Below are positions 57,737-64,000 of a stretch of 64,000 bases of DNA, piece by piece (within the stretch, counting starts at the first letter, position 1; each line of letters starts with the position of its first letter). Where the stretch lies: assembly GCF_900176035.1 (NCBI RefSeq), contig NZ_FWWT01000005.1, forward strand, positions 1 to 64,000, written 5' to 3'. Source of the DNA: Desulfonispora thiosulfatigenes DSM 11270 (GTDB taxonomy: Bacteria; Bacillota; Peptococcia; Peptococcales; Desulfonisporaceae). The notes under the pieces were generated by a model. It was not told where the DNA came from and made no database searches. It worked only from the letters and a program-made list of their open reading frames with translations. Both the position numbers and the translations under genes were made by a program.

Positions 57737-58546
57737 TTATTGATTAAAATGTACATCCATTTGAGGATACGGTATAGAAATACCTTCTTCATCAAATTTT
57801 CTTTTTACAGTTTCAATTATATCAAAATAAACTGTCCAATAATCCTCTGCCTTTGTCCATACTCTTACCGTAAATACTAAGGCACTATCTGCATGTTCTG
57901 ACATTCTCACAAAAGGTTTCGGCTCTTTAAATATTTGAGCATGATTATCCATAATTTCTTCCAATAAACTAATAACCTTATCTTGATCATCATTATATCC
58001 TGCAGTAAATTTAAAATCTACACGACGCGTGTCTTTTACCGAATAATTTACAATGCTTGTATTTGCAAGGTTTCCATTAGGTATGTAAATTACCTTGTTA
58101 TCAACAGTTATGAGTTCTGTATAAAGAATCTGAATTGCCTCTACAGTTCCACCGTAGCCACTTGTCTCAATATAATCTCCAACTTTAAATGGTCTAATGG
58201 TTAGTAGAAGTACCCCTCCTGCGAAATTAGCCAAAGATCCTTGAAAAGCTAACCCAACAGCAAAACCTGCAGCCGCTAGAATTGCCACAAATGAAGTAGT
58301 ATCTATCCCTATAATTTTAATTATTGAAACTGCTAATAAGACTTTTAAGGTAGCATTGACTAGGGATATCGAAAAAGGTTTTAAAGTATTATCAAGTGGT
58401 GATTTTTCGATATATGTTTTAAATTTTCCTGTGACCCATTTAATAACCACAAGTCCAACAATTATGACTACGATGGCTAGCGCTAAATTTCTAACAAAAG
58501 GTAGAAATAAAAAAGTCATTTGAGCTAGTGTACGTGTTCCCTCCAT
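57737..58546 (-). CDS. mscS: Small-conductance mechanosensitive channel MscS
   Basis: A 269-residue channel that opens under membrane tension: three N-terminal helices, the pore helix AAAGFAVGLAFQGSLANFAGGVLLL (Gly/Ala packing, about 95-118), the beta domain FKVGDYIETSGYGGTVEAI, and the C-terminal alpha/beta domain. ATG after AGGAGAGG. Confidence 0.95.
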   Translation of the reverse strand: MEGTRTLAQMTFLFLPFVRNLALAIVVIIVGLVVIKWVTGKFKTYIEKSPLDNTLKPFSISLVNATLKVLLAVSIIKIIGIDTTSFVAILAAAGFAVGLAFQGSLANFAGGVLLLTIRPFKVGDYIETSGYGGTVEAIQILYTELITVDNKVIYIPNGNLANTSIVNYSVKDTRRVDFKFTAGYNDDQDKVISLLEEIMDNHAQIFKEPKPFVRMSEHADSALVFTVRVWTKAEDYWTVYFDIIETVKRKFDEEGISIPYPQMDVHFNQ

Positions 58547-58783
58547 CTTATCCTCTCCTTATGATATATAGAGTACAAGGTTGTTTGTGCCTTGTTATAT
58601 CTTAATTCTTTCTCTGATTGTAACATTATTAATACTAATTTAAAAGTTTACAATAATTTAAAATCAGTATCCAAGATTCATCATCAAGTTTTAATTTCTC
58701 AATTAGAAAATAAAAAGCCATGTCAGAATTATTTTAATAGTGCTATCATACAATTAGTATAATTATATCTAGGAGGAAATTAG

Positions 58784-59836
58784 ATGACGTGCAAAAGATG
58801 TAACAGTGTTCCAAAAACTAATTATGGAAAATGTAAAGCTTACATAAGTATCCCTATTGATGAATTATTTATTAAGGTTAAAGATATAATAGGAACATAT
58901 GCAAATGTAATTAGTATTAAAGAGGATTACCTAGAAGTTGAAGTAGAAGACTTTGAAAGTTTTATTATAAATTTGGGAGCTGATAAAAAATTATTCGAAA
59001 AAGAAAAAGATGATATCAATGTTCTCCCAATTTCATATGCTGATGTACTTAATTTCAGTGCATTTTCTAAAACAAAAACTCTCCAAAAATGGGTTAATAC
59101 AATAAAATCTAAAGATTTAATTTACATTTTATGTAACAAAAAACTTATTACCCTTTTCCAACCTATAATTAATATAAAAAATAATGAAATCTTTGGTTAC
59201 GAAGCTTTAACCAGGGGAATAAAGGAAAATGGCACAATTATGCCTCCCTTTGAGATGTTTAATCTAGCTAAAAAATGCGATTTAATTTTTAACCTTGACC
59301 GACAAGCCAGAGAAGCTGCCATAAATAATTCCGCAAAAAAAAATATAAAGAAAAATCTCTTTATTAACTTTTTACCTAGTGCTATTTATGATCCTAGTGT
59401 TTGTTTAAAAACCACTACAGAGCTAATTAATAAATATAATTTAAATCCGAGTGATATTGTTTTCGAGGTGGTAGAAACAGACCAAATCACTGATATTAAT
59501 CACCTTAATAATATTTTGAATTTTTATAGAAATAAGGACTTTAATATCGCCTTAGATGATGTAGGAAGCGGGTACTCCTCTCTTACAAATTTAGCAATAT
59601 TAAGTCCAAATTATATAAAAGTTGATATGGAGATAATTAGAGATATCCATAAAAATAGATTAAAACAGGCTATCTTAGATGCCCTAATTTCCATATCCAA
59701 AAGTATTGACTCTAAAGTGCTTGCTGAAGGGGTAGAAACCAAAGAAGAGTTCCAATATGTTCTAGCTAAAGGTGTGGATCTTGTGCAAGGATATTATTTT
59801 GGTAAGCCTACCGAAGAACCTTTACTGCATTTATAA
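58784..59836 (+). CDS. EAL-domain c-di-GMP phosphodiesterase
   Basis: A 350-residue cytoplasmic protein. The C-terminal EAL domain (about 122-350) has all catalytic and metal residues: FGYEALTRG (EAL 140-142), INFLP, FEVVETD, ALDDVGSGYSSL, IKVD, AEGVET and QGYYFGKP, so it should be active. The N-terminal ~115 residues, starting CKRC, are a small domain of unknown type. ATG after AGGAGG. Counterpart to the (interrupted) GGDEF receptor at 38003-39700. Confidence 0.92.
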   Translation: MTCKRCNSVPKTNYGKCKAYISIPIDELFIKVKDIIGTYANVISIKEDYLEVEVEDFESFIINLGADKKLFEKEKDDINVLPISYADVLNFSAFSKTKTLQKWVNTIKSKDLIYILCNKKLITLFQPIINIKNNEIFGYEALTRGIKENGTIMPPFEMFNLAKKCDLIFNLDRQAREAAINNSAKKNIKKNLFINFLPSAIYDPSVCLKTTTELINKYNLNPSDIVFEVVETDQITDINHLNNILNFYRNKDFNIALDDVGSGYSSLTNLAILSPNYIKVDMEIIRDIHKNRLKQAILDALISISKSIDSKVLAEGVETKEEFQYVLAKGVDLVQGYYFGKPTEEPLLHL

Positions 59837-59864
59837 CTTTTAAACAACTCAAAAATACATAATG

Positions 59865-61139
59865 TTATTGCAAATCCCTATAATATTTTGGATACTTCTC
59901 AGATTTATGATCCTGACAAATAGATAGGGATTTCTCTTTTTCTAATGGGAGCTTACCTTCAGCCAGGTTATAAACTTTTCGATTTGCTTTCTGCGCAAAA
60001 CAACCAATTTTAGGTATGCCTATTTGTTCATTCATCTCTTTCCATAGATGATTAATCCCCCTATCTCTAACGCTACCAAAATTCATCGGTACAAAATCGC
60101 ACGGATATAAATGTCCATCACCACTAACATAAGAGTGCTGTGTACCTGCCCCACAACCATATTTTTCTTCACTTTCTGTATAAGCAAAGCTTGTAATCTT
60201 TGGAAATCCTGATATTTCATTAGCTTTATGCTGTATCTCGATTAATTTTTGGCGTGTTTTAGGATCATAAAGTATATCTTCTATATCTTCTGTAGTTAAT
60301 AAACTTCCACTTAAGATTGGCTCTAATATTTTCACTTCGTGAGCCCCCTTATCTCCAGCAAACTTAAAAAACTGAAATAATTTATCTTGATCTACATCTT
60401 CTTTCATTACAACAGTTTGCACCATCGTATATAATCCAGCCTTTCTTGAATTATCAAGGGCAGCTAGAGCATAATCAAAAGCCTTATCGCTATTTCTATT
60501 TGCATTATGCTTGTTTCTATCAAAGGAATCTAAGCTAATTCCAATACTAAATAGGCCACTTTGCTTTAACCTTTTTGCCTTTTCTAAAGTTAAATTAACA
60601 CCACTAGTAAATAAAATAGCGGTACTTCTTTCATCTATAGCGTTAATAATTTCATAAATATCTTCTCTAACCATGGGTTCTCCCCCAGTAAGTCCAATGA
60701 TAGACGTTCCCATATCTTGCAAATCATTAATTACTTTTATCCATTCTGTAGTAGTTAATTCTTCTGCTATCTTTCTATTCTTTGCACTACAATATAGACA
60801 ATTATTAGGGCATTTGTGCGTTAAACATAAATAGATTGATATAGGTGCACTTCTTTTAGCATATATTTGTTGGGTAAATATATTATGCGGAGATAGACTT
60901 GCCGTTACATTAGTTATAAAAGCCTCTGACGGAAAAGGTGGTAAAAAGGAACTTAAAACATACTTATTTTCAAATTTAACTATTTTTTCACCTTTTAAAA
61001 TATTCAGCATCATTTTAATGTATTTATTTAAAGTAAAGTTTTTATCTTCTTTTAAAATATTATAAACTTTAACTAAATCTTTGGTAACCTTTGGGTTTAA
61101 ACTCATATTCATTAACATACCTATTTTAGACCAGTTCAT
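59865..61139 (-). CDS. SPASM radical SAM enzyme (PqqE/MftC-like)
   Basis: A 424-residue enzyme. A ~100-residue N-terminal region precedes the core with CPNNCLYC (about 114-121), TGGEPMVREDI and SIGISLDSFDR. The C-terminal SPASM-like region contains CGAGTQHSYVSGDGHLYPCD, CFAQKAN and SICQDHKSE. Similar enzymes modify ribosomal peptides or mature cofactors. ATG at 61139 is 9 bases after AAGGGGAG. It is preceded by a 42-aa ORF whose stop overlaps this ribosome site, and by two methyltransferases, so peptide modification is plausible but unproven. Confidence 0.88.
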   Translation of the reverse strand: MNWSKIGMLMNMSLNPKVTKDLVKVYNILKEDKNFTLNKYIKMMLNILKGEKIVKFENKYVLSSFLPPFPSEAFITNVTASLSPHNIFTQQIYAKRSAPISIYLCLTHKCPNNCLYCSAKNRKIAEELTTTEWIKVINDLQDMGTSIIGLTGGEPMVREDIYEIINAIDERSTAILFTSGVNLTLEKAKRLKQSGLFSIGISLDSFDRNKHNANRNSDKAFDYALAALDNSRKAGLYTMVQTVVMKEDVDQDKLFQFFKFAGDKGAHEVKILEPILSGSLLTTEDIEDILYDPKTRQKLIEIQHKANEISGFPKITSFAYTESEEKYGCGAGTQHSYVSGDGHLYPCDFVPMNFGSVRDRGINHLWKEMNEQIGIPKIGCFAQKANRKVYNLAEGKLPLEKEKSLSICQDHKSEKYPKYYRDLQ

Positions 61140-61154
61140 ATTTAGCAACTCCCC

Positions 61155-61283
61155 TTAATATCTGGTGGATGATATAACGATACTATTAGTGTCACCATCT
61201 TCATGCCCTACAACATATTTCCTAGGATCTTTGGAAAATTCCAGATGCAAATTTATGATTAATAACGTATTTTCCATTCTCAT
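61155..61283 (-). CDS. 42-aa ORF overlapping the methyltransferase end; candidate peptide substrate
   Basis: An ATG at 61283 (+1 frame relative to the methyltransferase) opens 42 codons ending ...DGDTNSIVISSTRY. Its TAA merges with the AAGGGGAG ribosome site of the radical SAM gene, the layout of a coupled cistron, and its third codon positions look like the neighbours'. There is only a weak purine-rich ribosome site upstream. A small ORF directly before a SPASM enzyme is the classic position of a peptide precursor, but chance openness of this frame remains possible. Confidence 0.35.
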   Translation of the reverse strand: MRMENTLLIINLHLEFSKDPRKYVVGHEDGDTNSIVISSTRY

Positions 61284-62085
61284 ACTTTTTCTTCTTTATC
61301 TCTGCGATAATATCATCTTTTACCTTTTCAAAATCCTGAAATATTTGTGCAGTTCCCGCTATTGCACCTGTTTTAGTTAACCATTCAAAAAGTTCTTCAG
61401 GGGTATCAAAAGCAAAATTATTTTCTTCCTCACTTATTTTCACAGTTGCAAAATTCTGGTTTTTAAACCATTTTTCTAAGCCTTCTGTGCCTTTTGGGAG
61501 ATGAAATCTTATGTCCATAAACTTGTTAACTTCTTGTTGATTTTTTTCCATTACCTTTAAAAATATTTCTTCAATTCCTTGCAACGTTCCCTGACTATTT
61601 ACAATCACACATGCTAACCCCTTTTTGTACAAAACTCGTTTAAATTGCTTTATAAGTTCCTTTTGATTAAAATAAGGTAAAGCCCAGCCACAAAAAACAA
61701 GGTCAAATTTTTCCTCAGTATTTTCTAGGAATTTCATCCCATCTTGATTTATAATCCGAACCTCACTACCTACTACTTCTTTAAATTGTTCTAACATTTT
61801 TGCCGATATATCAACTGCTGTTATTTCGCAATCTATCTCTTTTTCTAAAAGCTTTTTCGTAATATAACCTGTGCCGCAGGCAAAATCTAATATTTTTAAC
61901 CTTTTTTCTTCATTATAATACTCCGGTTTTATAATCTTATCTGTAAATTTACCCATCTCAGCCAGCCATAAATTATAGGTGCTTGCTACCTTATCATATT
62001 CTTTAGCATAATCACCACTGGTAATAATTTCTTTATTATATAATTTAGAAGCTCCTTTTAAATAAAGCTTTACCTTATTTAGCAT
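61222..62085 (-). CDS. Class I SAM-dependent methyltransferase
   Basis: A 287-residue methyltransferase. SAM site: ILDFACGTGYITKKLLEKE, ITAVDISAKML, INQDGMKFL and LVFCGWALPYF. The extra N- and C-terminal helices set the substrate, which is unknown. ATG at 62085 follows AAGGGTG by 6 bases; the frame overlaps the preceding methyltransferase stop. Same operon as the radical SAM enzyme. Confidence 0.87.
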   Translation of the reverse strand: MLNKVKLYLKGASKLYNKEIITSGDYAKEYDKVASTYNLWLAEMGKFTDKIIKPEYYNEEKRLKILDFACGTGYITKKLLEKEIDCEITAVDISAKMLEQFKEVVGSEVRIINQDGMKFLENTEEKFDLVFCGWALPYFNQKELIKQFKRVLYKKGLACVIVNSQGTLQGIEEIFLKVMEKNQQEVNKFMDIRFHLPKGTEGLEKWFKNQNFATVKISEEENNFAFDTPEELFEWLTKTGAIAGTAQIFQDFEKVKDDIIAEIKKKKYENGKYVINHKFASGIFQRS

Positions 62086-62647
62086 TTTTTTCACCCTTAA
62101 TGATAAAATAATATTTTTCTTGCCTACACAAGTGGACAGTAAACCTATCCTTTAGTAACTCCTTGACTTCCCTGCTCGTTTTAAAATAAAGTTTACCAAA
62201 TAAAAAATACTCAAATAACCTCAATAGTTTAGTCCGTAAATATTTTCTATCAAAATCAAGAATTAAAATTTTACCCTTATCTTTTAATACTCGCTCTATT
62301 TCAACGATTAATTTTTCTTGCTGGGAAATGTGATGTAATACATCGGCTAAAATAACAACATCTATACTTTTATCTTTAAAATTCGTGGTTAAAGCATCTC
62401 CTACAATTGGTACAATCTTTTTATTAGGTTTAATTTTAGAAAGCATTTTTTCACTTTCATCTAATATATATACTTTTTTACAGTCTTCTTTTAAATGCTG
62501 AGCTAAATGACCCGTACCACCACCGATATCTAAAATTATCTCTGTACCCTGTAAATTTAAAACTTCCTTTATTTCCCTAACCTTATATAGTTTAAATGTT
62601 CTCATAAAAGAATCATAATGAGCAGAAACCTTATCAAAATCCTTCAA
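62075..62647 (-). CDS. Class I SAM-dependent methyltransferase
   Basis: A 190-residue methyltransferase: ILDIGGGTGHLAQHL, YILDESEKML, VDVVILADVLHHI-like VVILADVLHHISQ, and LKDKGKILILDFD. UbiE/Methyltransf_11 class. It overlaps the next methyltransferase and follows the XRE regulator by 27 bases. Confidence 0.88.
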   Translation of the reverse strand: MKDFDKVSAHYDSFMRTFKLYKVREIKEVLNLQGTEIILDIGGGTGHLAQHLKEDCKKVYILDESEKMLSKIKPNKKIVPIVGDALTTNFKDKSIDVVILADVLHHISQQEKLIVEIERVLKDKGKILILDFDRKYLRTKLLRLFEYFLFGKLYFKTSREVKELLKDRFTVHLCRQEKYYFIIKGEKNAK

Positions 62648-62674
62648 AGTAATATCTTCCCCTTTAACTATTAC

Positions 62675-63127
62675 TTAAATATTAGCCAATTCAGCTAGTC
62701 TTTTCTTCATATAGTCAAGATCAAAAGAAGAACTAATCCTCTTATTTTGCTCGTTTAAAATCCTATAATGGTTGCTTATTATATTCTGCTGTATTTTATA
62801 ATTATTGCATTTTTCTACATCACGCCACCATACCTTACCCCCTAGGGTATTTTCATAATCTAGTTCATATTTTTTAAAGGCAAGAGACAAAATAATATCT
62901 TCTACATCCCCACCAAAATTCATTTGCATTATTTTGCTATTTTTAAATATAGAAGCTACCGCTACAGCCCCCATCCAACCTAAACTTGCTCGTTCTTTTT
63001 CTATTTGTACCAAAGTCTTTTTTGAAATTCCTATAGTTTCAGCCATTTTATCTTGCGTAAAATTACTTTCATTTCTTATAAGTTTAAGATTAGTATCTAT
63101 AATTTTTATAAATGCATTACGATCCAA
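62675..63127 (-). CDS. XRE-family transcriptional regulator
   Basis: A 150-residue regulator with an N-terminal Cro/C1-type helix-turn-helix (TQDKMAETIGISKKTLVQIEKER, about 22-44) and a C-terminal segment of ~100 residues with no recognised domain. A TTG at 63127 is 5 bases after AGAGGTG, so it is favoured; an upstream ATG at 63148 lies right against the palindrome at 63151-63166. First gene of the operon with two methyltransferases and a radical SAM enzyme, presumably its autoregulator. Confidence 0.85.
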   Translation of the reverse strand: MDRNAFIKIIDTNLKLIRNESNFTQDKMAETIGISKKTLVQIEKERASLGWMGAVAVASIFKNSKIMQMNFGGDVEDIILSLAFKKYELDYENTLGGKVWWRDVEKCNNYKIQQNIISNHYRILNEQNKRISSSFDLDYMKKRLAELANI

Positions 63128-63150
63128 AATATCACCTCTATGTATCATTT

Positions 63151-63166
63151 AGTGTAATTTTACACT
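63151..63166 (-). promoter_or_regulatory. Candidate operator of the XRE regulator
   Basis: Inverted repeat AGTGTA-ATTT-TACACT immediately upstream of the XRE gene. Arm sequence and spacing fit a Cro/C1-type dimer site; autoregulation is inferred. Confidence 0.5.
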
Positions 63167-63193
63167 TTAGTATACCTTTTGTAAATATAAAAA

Positions 63194-63251
63194 TGCTCCA
63201 TTTAAAGTATCCAGATTATTATTGTTTAATCTGGATACTTTAAATGGAGCA
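63194..63251 (-). terminator. Long perfect terminator after the SMR pair
   Basis: A 25-bp perfect stem (TGCTCCATTTAAAGTATCCA... and complement) with an 8-base loop and a T5 run on the minus strand. It separates the SMR genes from the XRE operon. Confidence 0.9.
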
Positions 63252-63365
63252 CATCATAACAAAAGTGTCAAAAATATTCACTATGAAGTTTTACATAATA
63301 ATTACTGCTAGGTATAAATTCATTTTTAATCCGTCTGCTAATACTATTTCTATCTTTTTGTACCT

Positions 63366-63680
63366 TTATCCCACAAACTTTAAACCTATAGCCCCTGTAA
63401 TAATAAACCCTAGGAAAATAATTCTTTTTAAATTAGCTGGTTCTTTAAAAAATATTATCCCCATTAAAACTGCTCCTGCCGCTCCAAGCCCAGTCCAAAT
63501 AGCATAAGCAGTTCCCATGGCTATTTGACGCATTGATAATGATAAGAAAATAAAGCCCGAGGCAAAGATTAGTGCAATTAAAAAAAGCCGTGCTATACTC
63601 TTTTTTTGTAAATAATAATTAATACTCGCAACACCTAAGATTTCACCTAAGCTTGCTATAATCAAGTACATCCAAGCCAA
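63366..63680 (-). CDS. SMR-family efflux subunit (paired)
   Basis: A 104-residue four-helix protein. The TTG at 63680 is 8 bases after AAGGAGG and gives the family start (M)AWMYLIIASLGEILG, where the glutamate is the conserved proton/substrate residue. MGTAYAIWTGLGAAG is typical of SugE/YkkC-type pairs, some of which export guanidinium. It starts one base after the stop of the other subunit, so the two probably form a heterodimer. Confidence 0.92.
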   Translation of the reverse strand: MAWMYLIIASLGEILGVASINYYLQKKSIARLFLIALIFASGFIFLSLSMRQIAMGTAYAIWTGLGAAGAVLMGIIFFKEPANLKRIIFLGFIITGAIGLKFVG

Positions 63681-63681
63681 A

Positions 63682-64000
63682 CTATTTTCCTCCTTCATTT
63701 ACTTGTAAATCCTTTTTATTTTCTGCTCTTTCTTTAATTTTTTCTTCCTCAGTAGATAATTTAATTCCTATAACTCCTGTAATAATTAGCCCAATAAAAA
63801 GAGCCTTAGCCAGTGAAAAGTCTGCCTTAAAAACTAAAAAGTCTATTAAAACAATGCCTGTAGCACCCATACCCGTAAAGACAGCATAAACCGTTCCAGA
63901 AGGAAGAGTATCGCATGCTTTTATTACAAAATAAAAGCTTAAAATTATCATAACTATTGTCCCTAGCCACTGCCAAGAGGTCGATGAATGTCTTAGCCCA
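63682..64000 (-). CDS. SMR-family efflux subunit (partner), runs off the window end
   Basis: The visible 105 residues read (from the window end) ...HSSTSWQWLGTIVMI, then CDTLPSGTVYAVFTGMGATG, and end in a charged tail (EEEKIKERAENKK). The N-terminus including TM1 with its glutamate lies beyond base 64000. The longer, charged C-terminus distinguishes it from its partner, as in YkkCD/EbrAB-type pairs. Whether a guanidine riboswitch lies upstream cannot be seen. Confidence 0.9.
   Translation of the reverse strand, partial: GLRHSSTSWQWLGTIVMIILSFYFVIKACDTLPSGTVYAVFTGMGATGIVLIDFLVFKADFSLAKALFIGLIITGVIGIKLSTEEEKIKERAENKKDLQVNEGGK

Noticed and set aside
1-64000. CRISPR array, tRNA, rRNA, prophage or insertion sequence
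   Set aside because: No repeat-spacer array, cloverleaf, rRNA signature, integrase or transposase was recognised on either strand.

Overview
The window reads as a chromosomal segment of a low-GC, anaerobic, motile Firmicute of the Clostridia/Tissierellia kind. The grounds are AT-rich DNA with AGGAGG-type ribosome sites, T-box and TPP leaders, superoxide reductase with rubrerythrin in place of catalase, indolepyruvate:ferredoxin oxidoreductase, several radical SAM enzymes and three methyl-accepting chemotaxis proteins. I see no rRNA, tRNA, CRISPR array, transposase or prophage gene. Species cannot be named from the sequence.

Layout. 1-14.1 kb (almost all minus strand): decayed metallophosphoesterase, DEAD-box helicase, soluble PAS chemoreceptor, LysM protein, a 43-aa small protein, radical SAM protein, superoxide reductase + rubrerythrin, methyltransferase, TPP riboswitch-thiT-tenA followed by a selD-like mini-ORF and mnmH, cold-shock protein, exonuclease III, a second chemoreceptor and a lipoprotein. 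14.4-22 kb: a frameshifted FAD/Rieske oxidoreductase, an adaptor-RND-TetR efflux operon whose pump is frameshifted, and a frameshifted nitroreductase. 22-28 kb (mostly plus strand): a two-component system with a Met/His-rich sensor and a DUF2680-like target preceded by a direct-repeat box, two small-protein genes on the opposite strand, an MFS transporter with no ATG/GTG/TTG start, a Kv-type channel and a CBS protein. 28-35.5 kb: NADP isocitrate dehydrogenase, ClC, and iorA-iorB-paaK behind a T-box that probably reads Trp. 35.5-39.7 kb: a split permease plus NapH-like polyferredoxin under a CsoR-like palindrome, a copper-storage protein, and a GGDEF receptor interrupted by one in-frame TAA. 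39.9-49 kb: a branched-chain amino-acid ABC operon ending in a CBS-ACT gene, and a polar amino-acid ABC operon ending in an acetate-family transporter. 49-59.8 kb: radical SAM, UvdE, CGGC protein, YibE/F, third chemoreceptor, PPOX-fold protein, UppP, NmrA-like protein, MscS and an EAL phosphodiesterase. 59.8-64 kb: an XRE regulator, two methyltransferases, a 42-aa overlapping ORF and a SPASM radical SAM enzyme, then a paired SMR exporter cut by the window end.

The physiology is amino-acid fermentation (uptake of branched-chain and polar amino acids, oxidation of aromatic 2-oxoacids to CoA esters), oxidative-stress defence without catalase, and extensive envelope and metal sensing. The most unusual signals are three genes whose best-placed start codon is ATT, four loci broken by indels (mostly in short A tracts), the selD-like mini-ORF in front of mnmH, the candidate precursor-like ORF beside the SPASM radical SAM enzyme, two paralogous small proteins encoded 20 kb apart, and the CsoR-like-operator polyferredoxin/split-permease module.
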